Source of the DNA: Zygnema cylindricum
Lineage: Eukaryota > Streptophyta > Zygnematophyceae > Zygnematales > Zygnemataceae
Length of the DNA: 64,000 nt
Direction: 5' to 3'
Assembly (NCBI GenBank): GCA_037447655.1
Contig: JBBHKE010003281.1
Span: 62,001-126,000 of the forward strand
Shown: positions 32,244 to 42,375 of the stretch, piece after piece
How the letters are laid out: the number at the start of each line of letters is the position of its first letter
How positions within the stretch are numbered: the first letter of the stretch is position 1
Made by a program: the position numbers and the translations under genes
Notes under the pieces: model-generated
What the model was told of the DNA's origin: nothing
What the model saw: only the letters and a program-made list of their open reading frames with translations
Databases searched by the model: none

Positions 32244-33290
32244 TGTAGAAATTAATGGTTTTAAGTATTTTCTAGGTCTGAATAGAAACAAAGAAGCCGA
32301 GGCAGTCTACCTCTAACTTCTCTCTCCAACTCTCAAACTTGTCGCAGTCACTGAGAAATTCGAGAGGAAGCTAGAGCCATGGCTACCTAGGCTATCCTCA
32401 GGTTTACGGGAAATTTATATTAGTCTAGGGATTAATTACTAAAAGGTATGTGCCGGCGGCAGGATTTGATCCTGGTACCTGCCGGCCGATAGATAGTAGA
32501 TAGCTAGTAGCCTTAGCCGTTAAGTCTAGAGGTACTGTTACATAGCATATAGTACGATATTTATTTAAACATGTACACATACAATTATTCATTTAACTAT
32601 AATATATTACGGGATACATAGATCCGGTAATATATAAAGTACGGATTACGGTACGGACAGAAAATCAATACCGCGCATTTGTTTCGTAAGCGAAACAAAT
32701 ACCGCGCATATATTTATTACGGCTACGATCAAATGCGAGTTAAATCGGACGGTCGGAATCAGCGCCGAGATCGCGGAAGGAGAATTCAGCGGTTTGTGGG
32801 CAGCGCCACATCGTATGACACGTGGCGATGTAACATTGGAGCGCGGCATCTCCGAGGATTAGAGGAGCGAATCCGGATATTCCACGTGTGGACATTTAGG
32901 CCATGTCGTACAATGTCCGTACATAAAGTAAACCGGCAGCTGTACTTTTACGTACGGAACTCTAATCTGATTGGTCCGTACATCAGTAGATAGAGTCTGT
33001 GAGAGAGATAGGACTTAGAAAAATTAGAAGATAGGACCCTCTCTCCCAGAGAGCTTCTGTACAAAAGGTCAACTTTGACCCTCCATAAATTACTGCTTAG
33101 GGGAGCAAATTCAGAGATTCTTTTTGCTATCAACTTAGGGGAGTCTTGCCTTCACAGAGGTGCAGGTAGTTAGGGTTTTTTTTTGCCAGGGTGGCAGTTA
33201 TCTTTGCTGAAACACAAAGGGGTCAAAATTATCCCAGAGGCTTCTTGGAAGCTGTTTACTCTGAGGACTTATGGAGGTCTGAGAATTTCA
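32244..33290 (+). repeat. 5' LTR of copia element B
   Basis: TGTAGAAATTAATGG to GGTCTGAGAATTTCA. It contains the U3 hairpin (about 32305-32385), antisense tRNA-like block (32455-32535), palindrome (32677-32700), GTAC cluster (32905-32985) and R/U5 hairpins, partly decayed here. Confidence 0.9.
32677..32700. promoter_or_regulatory. U3 palindrome flanked by CCGCGC motifs
   Basis: Perfect 10-base arms ATTTGTTTCG and CGAAACAAAT around TAAG, with ACCGCGC on both outer sides. It may be a binding site for a dimeric regulator; its position is about 430 bp into the LTR. Confidence 0.6.
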
Positions 33291-33304
33291 GGTTATGGGC
33301 CCAC
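33291..33304 (+). promoter_or_regulatory. Primer binding site overlapping Gag start
   Basis: GGTTATGGGCCCAC follows the LTR end TTTCA directly. It is the exact complement of the anticodon arm of eukaryotic initiator tRNA-Met (GUGGGCCCAUAACC), not of its 3' end. The ATG inside (33295-33297) is the start of Gag. Confidence 0.88.
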
Positions 33305-36300
33305 CCTCTAGGGTACCAATCTCTAATGGAAGAAGCTTCATATACTGGAAAAGTATGATGATAGGAGATCTATGCGAAAAAAGATTTTGGGGGATAGTGA
33401 TGGACGGTTGGGGCGTCCATCAAGTCTTGGAATTCCTCCAGGGTTTGGAGGAACCAGATTCACTAGGAAAGAGGATTCACCTTCAACGGAGGAAACAAAA
33501 GAAGGAGAGGTTGTAGACAAAGGAAAGGAGAAGGAGACGACCACACCAATAGCAACTGGTTCGACATTCTTGTCACCTATTCCGAGGATTGAGGAGAATG
33601 ATACTGAAACCTGGGACTTCAACAATATGGCCGCAAAGCACTTCATCCTACGCCATCTCACTCAAGGACTTGCGTGTCCTCATTTGCAGGTAGAAAGGGC
33701 ATCCGATCTTTTGATGGCTCTCATAGAGATGTATCGAAGTCGTACGATTCAGCAACAACAGTTGGCTGATCAGAAAGTTAAGGAGTATTTAATCAAAGGG
33801 GAAAATATGTTGGATTTTTGCAATGAGCTTGCTACACTCTTCATGGAGCTAGAGAGTGCGGAAAAAGGTTTTAGTGAAAAAGAAAAGGTTAACTGTTTAC
33901 TGATGAAGTTACCTGATGAGTTCGTAAACATAGTTTACCGTGTGCAGGACTTGCCTGACTCAAGGTGGATATGGAACTCAGTGGTAGGGATGAATCTCGT
34001 TCAAGAAAATACAATTGAGATCCGAAGGGGGGGAAAGAGTGGCCAAGCCTTGGCAACAGTGATTGATTTGAGGAACAGGGATTCCCGAAAACCGGTCGGA
34101 AACTATGGGGGTAGGAAGCTGAAAAAACAGGCCGACGAGTTCGAACCAAGGGCTCCCAAAGGTTTATGTCTTTTTTGTAAGAAACCGGGGCACTATATGG
34201 CAGTGTGCACTAAGCTAACCGAGCTTCTACTAAAGGAGGGGCAGACCGGTGGTACCCCGAGAGGAAAAAAAAAGGCCCTTGTCACACAGGTACTTGAGGC
34301 GGAATCTGAGGACGAGGACGATGAGCTCCTTTTGGATGAGGAGTTGGAGGCGAAAAACGAGGTCAAAATTCCACGAAGGAAGAAATGTGCTTACGGTGGA
34401 TTAAAAGGTGAAGCAGGCTGGATCATAGATTCAGGTGCCTCCATCCACATGTGTAAGGATAGGCACCTGTTCACTAAGATAAGAAAGATTCCCACTGTAG
34501 AGATACAGTACGGGGATGGGAGGATAGTCACCACTACTCTTGTAGGATCGGTAGATCTGAAAGTGTTAGTAGAAGGAAAGACATCTATATTAACATTTTC
34601 CGATGTATTGTTTATTCCGGAGCTGAACAAAAATCTTATCTCTACATCAGTATTAGATAATAAGGGTTTTTTCACTAGCACTAGGGAAGGAGTTTTTACT
34701 GCTAGTTTTGAGGAGGATGTTTATTTCATTGCTGAGAAAGGTAGCCATGGGATGTTTAGGCTGATTTTAAGTAATGAAACGAAGAAACTTTATTATGCTG
34801 GTGTTCATGATATTATGATGTGGCATAAGAGGCTTGGGCATGTGAATCTAGATAAGTTAAGAGAGATGAAAAATATGGGAGTGGTGGAAGGGATTCAGTT
34901 CAGTGAGAGTGATGATATTAGTGATTGTAGTGGATGTGCTCAAGCTAAAACACACAGATTACCCTTTCCTAAATCAGCCACCTATAAAGGAGAAAAAATT
35001 CTAGATCTAGTACACACAGATATTTGGGGACCGGCTAAAGTGCCCTCAACGGGGGGGAAGAGATTTATGATGACTATAACTGATGATTGGTCTCGGTATT
35101 CCCGGGTGTATTTTTTGAAAAACAAGTCAGAAGCTCAGGATTGTTTTAGACAATATAAAGCGTGGAGCGAAAAACTCCATGAAACTCCAATCAAGAGAGT
35201 AAGGAGTGACAATGGTGGAGAGTATACTTCTATTCAGTTTGAGAATTTTCTGAGGGAAGATGGGGTTTAACACCAAAAGACAGTTCCAGAAAATCTGGAA
35301 CAGAATGGGGTAGCTGAAAGATTAAATAGAACACTAAGTGATAGTGCTAGAAGTATGTTGTCAGATAAAAAGATAGGAAAAAGGTTTTGGGCAGAAGCAA
35401 TGAACTGTGCTAATTACCTCAAGAATAGAGTTCTTACTTGAGCTATAAAAGATCAAACACCTTATGAGAGATGGACAGGCCGGAAACCAGACATATCTCA
35501 CTTAAAGGTTTTCGGCAGTCAAGTATTCAGTCTAGATACTGATCGGTCCAATTGGAAGCTAGATCCTAAAGGAAAATCGGGATACTTATTAGGATATGAT
35601 GAGGATGTTAAAGGATATAGAGTTTATGATCTAAAAAGGGAAGATATAATCTTAGTAAAGCATCTAGTAATTATGGATGAAGGAAATTCTGTGGATCCCT
35701 TCAAATATACGAAGTCAGTAAAAATCAGATTTGAGTCAGGAAATTCCTATGACTTTGAGCTTCCTAACTATCCAGGTTTTAGAGAAGATGACATTCTTGC
35801 AGGAACAAATCAGACCGAAAAAGACTCGGCTGTGGAAACTCCAGTGACAACTCTACTCGAAGCGGAAGACGTGGTGGAAATTGATTCGGAATCAACGGAT
35901 AGGGGAGAAGCCGAGTTTGTTCGAAAGAATCCATGAGAACCATCTATTCCGCCCTCAGATTTTGAGGGGGGAAGAAGTAGCAAAAGACTGCAAGAAAAAC
36001 AAGTTAATAACAAGGTAACTAAACTATCTCATCAAGATGAACCTCAAACTTATGGAGAGGCGATGACTTGTCCAGAAAGAAACCGGTGGAAGACAGCCAT
36101 CAATGAGGAGATGGCTTCAATCATGGCAGCCGATACTTGGGAGCTGGTGGATTGTCCACCTAACCGAAAATCAATCGGTTGTAAGTGGGTTTTCAAATTA
36201 AAACTGAACCCAGATAACACAATCGAACGCTACAAGGCCAGATTAGTGGCAAAGGGATTTACACAAAAGGAAGGAATTGACTACGAGGAAACCTTTGCCC

Positions 36301-37447
36301 CGAGGAAATCTCTTTATGGTTTGAAACAGCGCCTCGACAATGGAAGAAGAAGCTTGATGAGTTTCTTACCGGTCTGGGATATATCCGGATCAGCTCAGAT
36401 CACTCAATCTATGTTTTTGAAGATGAGGAAGGTATCATATTCATTGCAATTTATGTTGATGATTTGCTTGTTTTAAGTAAATCAATGGAAAAAAATAATA
36501 AACAGAAAACTGATCTTAAGAGGAGATTTGAAATGAAGGATATGGGTGGAGCAAAATATATTTTGGGAATTCAAGGGGAGAGAGACCGAAAAAGAAAAAT
36601 TATAAGATTGACTCAAAAGGAAGCAATATAGAACATGCTTGAAAAATTTCAAATGGATAAAGCTAATAGTTGTACAACTCCAATGGAGTTGAAGAAGGGA
36701 AGTGAGGGGAGTGAGGAAGAAGGAGTCATAGTCTTAGAAGAGAAATTATCTCCAGAAGAACAGAAGTTCATGCAGACTATTCCTTACAGGCAAGTAGTGG
36801 GAAGTGTAATCTATTTTATGAATTATACCCGGCCGGATTTAGCTGCAGCTGTAGGAGTGCTGAGTAGAAGTCTAAATGCTCCCACTAAGAAGGATTGGGA
36901 GGCACCTAAGAGAGTTTTTAGATACTTGATAGGAACTAGGGATCTATGGGTGCATTTGGGTGGGGAGATTACTGACATCACTACTTGGAGCGATGCTAGT
37001 TATGGTGATGCTCCTATGAGGAGATGCACTTCTGGATATGTATTATATGTGGGTGATGGGGCTTGCTGTTGGAGTAGCAAACAACAAAAATTTATTGCTC
37101 AGTCCACCATGGAGGCTGAGTATATGGCCTCTTGCTCTGTTGTAAAAAAATTGATGTGGGTCAAGTCTTTGCTTGGTGAGCTTGGTCACCTTAAGAGTGG
37201 TGTGCAGAATTTTTTTTGTGATAATCAGGCTGCAATCGCTATTTCTGCCAATCCTAAACATCATTTTAAAGCTAAACACATGGACATTAGACTCAGCTTT
37301 GTTAGAGAGAAAGTAGAAAACAAAATAATCAGTTTAGAGTACCGACCAGATAGTGAGATGGTAGCAGATATGATGACCAAACCTGTGCCTTCCCCTAAGC
37401 TAATTTTCTGCAGGGAAAAGTGTGGTCTGAAATTAAAGATTGACTAG
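33295..37447 (+). pseudogene. Copia element B Gag-Pol, broken
   Basis: Gag starts MGPPSRVPISNGRSFIYW inside the primer site. A one-base deletion near 33400 (GTGATGG where the inverted copy has GTGAGTGG) shifts frame. The next open segment, 33372-35270, holds Gag with a CCHC knuckle (CLFCKKPGHYMAVC), protease (WIIDSGASIHMC), HHCC domain and integrase core (HTDIWGPAK, SDNGGEYTS), then a stop where CAA became TAA. Later stops lie near 35441 and 35934. In RT about 190 bp are missing between ETFAP and KSLYGLKQ (near 36300), removing the first catalytic Asp; the YVDD box survives near 36455 in another frame. RNase H is open in 36635-37447. Of the copia-1 copies here, this has the longest intact Gag-integrase segment. 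Confidence 0.92.
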
Positions 37448-37460
37448 AAAATAAGGGGAG

Positions 37461-38515
37461 TGTAGAAATTAATGGTACATTTTTAGTATTTTCTAGGTCT
37501 GAATAGAAATAAAGAAGCCGAGGCAATCTACCCCTAATTTCTCTCTCCAAACTCTCAAACTTGTCGCAGTCACTGAGAAATTGGAGAGGGGTCTAGAGCC
37601 ATGGCTACCTAGGCTATCCAGAGGTTTACGGGAAATTTATATAAGTTAAAGGGTTTATTTGATCTAAAATTTATGTGCCGGCCGCATGATTTGATCCCTG
37701 CACCTACCGGCTGGCAGACAGCAGATAGCCGGTAGCCTTAGCCGTTAAGTTTAGGACTAGTGTTACGTAGTATATAGTTTGATATTTATTTTAACAAGTA
37801 TACTTAGGATTAATCATTTAACTGTAATTTATTACGGGATACATAGATCCGGTAATGTGTAAAGTACGGATTACGGTATGTACAAAAAATCAATACCGCG
37901 CATTTATTTCTTAATTGAAACGAATGCTACGCGTGTATTTATTACGGCTACGATTAAGTTAGATTTTTATCGGACGGCCGGCATTCGCGCCGAGATTGCG
38001 GAAGAGGATTTCGGCGGTTTGTGGCCATCGCCACATCGGATGACACGTGGCGAAATTACATTGGATCGTGGAATCTCCGGAGATTATGGCACCGTATCCG
38101 GATATGACATGTGTTGACATTTAGGCATTGTCGTACAATGTACGTACCTAAAGTACACCGGCAGCTGTACTTTTGCGTACGGAACTGTATTCTGATTGGT
38201 TCCGTACATCAGTAGATAAAGTCTGTGAGAGAGATAGGACTTAGAAAAATTAGGAGATAGGACCTTCTCTCCCAAAGAGCTTCTGTACAAAAGGTCAACT
38301 TTGACCTCCATAACTTACTGCTCAGGGGAGCAAATTAAGAGATTCTTTTTGTTATCGACTCAGGGGAGTCTTGCCTTCACAGAGGTGCAGGTGGTCAGGG
38401 CTTTTGTCTGCTAGGGTGGCAATTATTTTTGCTGAAACACAAAGGGGTCAAGATTATCCTAGAGGCTTCTTGGAAGGTGTCTACTCTGAGGACTTATAGA
38501 GGTCTCACAGTTTCA
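37461..38515 (+). repeat. 3' LTR of copia element B
   Basis: Starts TGTAGAAATTAATGG after AATAAGGGGAG and ends GTCTCACAGTTTCA at 38515. Many single-base differences from the 5' copy (for example at its first 60 bp) are as large as those between separate elements. The antisense tRNA-like block is at 37675-37755. Confidence 0.9.
38320..38370 (+). promoter_or_regulatory. Twin R/U5 hairpins with AGGG loops
   Basis: GCTCAGGGGAGC (38320-38331) and GACTCAGGGGAGTC (38357-38370) form perfect short stems with the same AGGG apex. A GGTCAA/TTGACC palindrome lies just upstream. In the sense RNA they sit about 150-200 nt before the LTR end. Confidence 0.6.
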
Positions 38516-39959
38516 CCTTTCTCAGCAATGAAATAAATATCCTCCTCAAAACTAGCAGTAAAGACTCCTTCCCTAGTGCTATTGAAAAAACCCTTATCAT
38601 CTAATACTGATGTAGAGATAAGATTTTTGTTCTGCTCTGGAATAAAGAATACATCGGAGAATGTTAATATGGATGTCTTTCCTTCTACTAACACTTTCAG
38701 ATCTACCGATCCTACAAGAGTAGTGGTGACTATCCTCCCATCCCCGTACTCTATCTCTACGTTGGGAATCTTTCTTATCTTAGTGAACAGTTGTCTATCC
38801 TTACACATGTGCATGGAGGCACCTGAATCTAGAATCCAGCCTGCTTCACCTTTCAATCCAGCGTAAGCACATTTTTGCCTTCGTGGAATTTCGACCTCAT
38901 TTTCGCCTCCAACTCCTCATCCAAAAGGAGCTCATCGTCCTCGTCCTCGGATTCCGCCTCAAGTACCTGTGTGAGAAGGGCCTTTTTCATTCCTCTCGGG
39001 GTACCACCGGTCTGCCCCTCCTTTATGCGAAGCTCGGTTAGCTTAGTGCACTTTGCCATATAGTGCCCCGGTTTTTTACAAAAATGACATAAACCTTTGG
39101 GAGCCCTTGGTTCGAACTCGTCGGCTTGTTTTTTTTGCTCCCTACCCCCATAGTTTCCGACCGGTTTTCGGGAATCCTTGTTCCTCCAATCAATCGCTGT
39201 TGCCAAGGCTTGGCCACTCTTTCCTCCCCTTCGGATCTCAATTGTATTCTCTCGAACGAGAATCATCCCTACCACTGAGTTCCATATCCACCTTGAGTCC
39301 GGCAAGTCCTGCACACGGTTGACTATGTTCTCGAACTCAAAAGGTAACTTCATCAGTAAACAGTTAACCTTTTCCTTCACTAAAAACTTTTCCCGCACTC
39401 TCTAGCTCCATGAAGAGTGTAGCAAGCTTTTTGCAAAAATCTTACATATTTCCCCCTTTGTATACATACTCCTTAACTTTCTGATCAGCCAACTCTTGTT
39501 GCTGAATCGTACCACTTCGGTAAATCTCTATGAGAGCCATCCAAAGATCGGATGCCCTTTCTACCTGCAAAGGAGGACATGCAAGTCCTTGAGTGAGATG
39601 GCGTAGGATGAAGTGTTTTGCCGCCATATTGTTGAAGTTCAGGTTTCAGTGTCATTCTCCTCGTTCCTCGGAATAGGTGACATGAATTCCGAACCAGTTG
39701 CTATTGGTGTGGTCGTCTCCTGCTCCTTGCCTTTGTCCACCACCTCTCGTTCTTTTATTTTCTCCGTTGAAGGTGGATCTTCTTTCCTGGTGAATCTGCT
39801 TCCTCCAAACCCTGGAGGAATTCAAGGACTTGATGGACGCCTCAGCCGTCCACTCACTATCCCCCAAAACCTTTTTTCGCATAGAGCTCCTATCATCATA
39901 CTTTCCCACTATATGAATCCTGTTCCATTAAAGATTGGTACCCTAGAGGGTGGGCCCAT
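38516..39959 (-). pseudogene. Copia element H Gag-protease fragment
   Basis: Starts at the ATG inside the primer site and reads MGPPSRVPIFNGTGFI, a stop for Tyr, then continues in the same frame through CEKRFWGIVSGR to RPSS before a stop. This shows that the Gag frame really begins at the primer site. Further pieces: Gag 39627-39442; Gag with knuckle CHFCKKPGHYMAKC in 39398-38853; protease WILDSGASMHMC in 38856-38520. A frameshift separates the acidic linker from the protease near 38860. It is truncated by the junction at 38515/38516. Confidence 0.88.
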
Positions 39960-39963
39960 AACC
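39950..39963 (-). promoter_or_regulatory. Primer binding site of element H
   Basis: The minus strand reads GGTTATGGGCCCAC immediately after the LTR end GTGTTTCA, identical to element B. It again contains the Gag ATG. Confidence 0.88.
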
Positions 39964-40299
39964 TGAAACACTGAGACCTCCATAAGTCCTCAAAGTGGAC
40001 AGCTTCCAAGAAGCCTATAGGATAATCCTGACCCCTTTGTGTTTCAGCAAAAATAACTGCCACCCTGGCAGACAAAAACTTTGACCACCTGCACCTCGTG
40101 AAGGGAAGACTCCCTCAAGTCAATAACAAAAAGAATCTCTGAATTTGCTCCCCTGAGCAGTAAGTAATGGAGGGTCAAAGTTGATTTTTTGTACAAAAGT
40201 TCTCTGGGAGAGAGGGTCCTATCTCCTAATTTTTCTAAGTCTTATCTCTCTTACAGACTCTATCTATTGATATACGGAACCAATCAGAATATAGTTCCG

Positions 40300-40345
40300 T
40301 ACACAAAAGTACAGCTGCCGGTGTACTTTATGTACGAACATTGTA
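40300..40345. promoter_or_regulatory. GTAC cluster in U3
   Basis: Five GTAC cores within about 45 bp (contexts CCGTACAC, AAGTACAG, GTGTACTT, TGTACGAA, TGTACGAC), next to a CCAAT box (ACCAATCAGA). The cluster recurs at the matching place in all LTR subfamilies. Confidence 0.5.
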
Positions 40346-40724
40346 CGACATGGCCCAAATGTCGACACATGTCATATCCAAATTCGGTGCCATAATCTCC
40401 GGAGATTCCACGATACAATGTAATTTCGCCACGCGTCATCCGATGTGGCGATGGCCACAAACCGCCGAAATCTTCTTCCGCGATCTCGGCGCTAATTCTA
40501 GCTGTCCGATTAGAATCTAACTTAATCGTAGCCGTAATAAATACATGCGCGGTATTCGTTTCACTTACGAAATAAATGCGCGCTATTGATTTCGTGCATG
40601 TACCGTATTCCGTACTTATACATTACCAGATCTATTAATACAGTATAAAGTTACAGTTAAATGATTTAACCTACGTATTAATGTTTTTAATTAAATATCG
40701 TACTATATAATAGGTAACACTACT

Positions 40725-40806
40725 GCTAGACTTAACGGCTAAGGCTACCGGCAATCTACTCTCTGACGGCCGGCAGGTACCAGGTTCAAATCCTGTCGCC
40801 GGCACA
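40725..40806 (+). promoter_or_regulatory. Antisense tRNA-like module, clearest copy
   Basis: CGGCTAAGGCT (about 40735-40745) fits an A box. GGTTCAAATCC (40783-40793) is a perfect B box inside a T-arm-like hairpin CAGG-TTCAAAT-CCTG, followed by TCGCCGGCACA like an acceptor end. It is opposite in strand to the LTR it sits in. Confidence 0.6.
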
Positions 40807-40880
40807 TACCTTTTAGTAGTTAATCCTTTAACTAATATAAATTTCCCGTAAACCTCAGGATAGCCTAGGTAGCCATGGCT

Positions 40881-40945
40881 CTAGCTTCCTCTCCAATTTC
40901 TCAGTGACTGCGACAAGTTTGAGAGTTGGAGAGAGAAGTTAGAGG
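40881..40945. promoter_or_regulatory. Conserved U3 hairpin
   Basis: Arms CTAGCTTCCTCTCCAA and TTGGAGAGAGAAGTTAG enclose TTTCTCAGTGACTGCGACAA. In other LTRs the apex GTGACT-CGACAAGT stays while the arm sequence changes in a paired way. Confidence 0.6.
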
Positions 40946-41012
40946 TAGACTGCCTCGGCTTCTTTATTTCTATTCAGACCTAGAAAATACTTAAAAACCA
41001 TTAACTTCTACA

Positions 41013-41960
41013 CCCTGGCAAACAAATACCTTGACCACCTGCACCACTGTGAAGGCAAGACTCCCCTCAGTCGATAGCAAAAAGAATCTATGAATTTGCT
41101 CCCCTGAGCAGTAAGTTATGGAGGGTCAAAGTTGACCTTTTGTACAGAAGCTCTCTGGGAGAGAGGGTCCTATCTTCTAATTTTTCTAAGTCCTATCTCT
41201 CTCACAGACTCTATCTACTCATGTACGGAACCAATCATAATACAGTTCCGCACGCAAAAGTACATCTGCCGATGTACTTTATGTACGGACATTGTACGAC
41301 ATGGCCTAAATGTCCACACATGGAATATCCGGATTCGCTCCTTGAATCCTCGGAGATGCCGTGCTCCAATGCAACATCGCCATGTGTCATCCGATGTGGC
41401 GATGCCCACAAACCGCCAAATTCTTCTTCCGCGATCTCGGCGCTAATTTGAGCCGTCCGATTAAACTCATATTTGATCGTAGCCGTAATAAATACATGCG
41501 CGGTATTTGTTTCGCTTACGAAATCAATGCGCGGTATTGATTTCTTATCTGTACCGCAATTTGTACTTTTACACTACCATATCTAAGTTTCCCGTTAACT
41601 GTTATAGTTAAATGATTTACTCTACGTATACATGTTTAAATCATTATCGTACTATATACTATGTAAGACTACTTCTAGACTTATCGGCTAAGGCTACCGG
41701 CTATCTACACTCTGACGGCCGGCATGTACCAGGATCAATCTTGTCGCCGGCATATACCTTTTATTAATTAATCGCTTAACTAATATAAATTTCCCATAAA
41801 CCTCAGGATAGCCTAGGTAGCCATGGCTCTAGCTTCCAATTCAATTTCTCAGTGACTGCGACAATTTTGAGAGTTGGAGAGAGAAGTTAGAGGTAGACTG
41901 CCTCGCCTTCTTTATTTCTATTTAGACCTAGAAAATACTTAAAAACCATTAATTTCTACA
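41013..41960 (-). repeat. Truncated copia-1 LTR next to element H
   Basis: A second minus-strand LTR of the same family starts at TGTAGAAATTAATGG (41960) and lacks about the last 80 bp; its cut end at the CCAGGG hairpin abuts the LTR start of element H. Left of 41961 it interrupts copia-2 Gag. Contains tRNA-like block at about 41675-41755. Confidence 0.85.
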
Positions 41961-42375
41961 GAAATTTGTTAGAATATTCAGCCATTGTACCGCCAGTGTA
42001 CTTATAGTCCCAAATTTTTCCAGCCAATAGAAGCTCTTCCTGGACATTGGCCTTTTCATAATCACTTTTAAGTGATTTCCAGATATCAATTGTTTTTTTC
42101 ATTTTTATCCTAGACATAGCTAAGTCCACAGATATACAAAATTTAAGAATAAAACGAGTTTTTTTCTTAGACCATGACGGATCAGATTCATCCAGCGAAC
42201 CATCCAATATATCTAAAAGATTAACATTTTCAAAGTGTGTCTCCACCATATCCGCCCAATAAACATACTTATCCCCGGAAAAGATAGGAATTCTTGATGA
42301 CAGGCCCATAACCTGTTGTTTTAGAACCACCGGTGCAGGTGGAGGAGCAGCAGTAGTAGTAGTTTTAGTAGACAT
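41961..42375 (-). pseudogene. Copia-2 Gag N-terminus, truncated
   Basis: An open minus-strand frame starts at ATG 42375: MSTKTTTTAAPPPAPVV, then KQQVMGLSSRIPIFSGDKY, then the Gag-like region (YWADMVETHFENVNLLDIL, WSKKKTRFILKFCISVDLA, GTMAEYSNKF). The frame is cut by the LTR at 41960. The VMG codons overlap GGTTATGGGCC (42303-42313), the same half-tRNA primer motif as in copia-1, so about 20 codons lie upstream of the primer site, apparently within the LTR. It is the same family as 1929-4014. No stop occurs inside the remaining part. Confidence 0.8.

Larger units (their letters stand above)
32244..38515 (+). mobile_element. Copia element B, near full length
   Basis: LTRs at 32244-33290 and 37461-38515 enclose primer site, Gag, protease, integrase, partial RT and RNase H in the plus direction. 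The left flank ends CGTTG and the right flank begins CCTTT, so there is no target duplication, although the internal layout is complete. The right LTR is joined to an inverted partial element of the same family. I infer that the copy was formed or altered by recombination between two elements. Confidence 0.85.
38516..41012 (-). mobile_element. Copia element H, inverted and truncated
   Basis: The minus-strand 5' LTR (39964-41012) is followed by primer site, Gag and protease. The coding region stops abruptly at the AEKG block in the protease-integrase spacer, where the 3' LTR of element B begins in opposite orientation. No RT, RNase H or 3' LTR remains on this side. Confidence 0.85.
39964..41012 (-). 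repeat. 5' LTR of copia element H
   Basis: TGTAGAAGTTAATGG (41012) to CTCAGTGTTTCA (39964). It has the clearest copies of the shared modules: GTAC cluster (40300-40345), tRNA-like block (40725-40806) and U3 hairpin (40881-40945). Confidence 0.9.
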
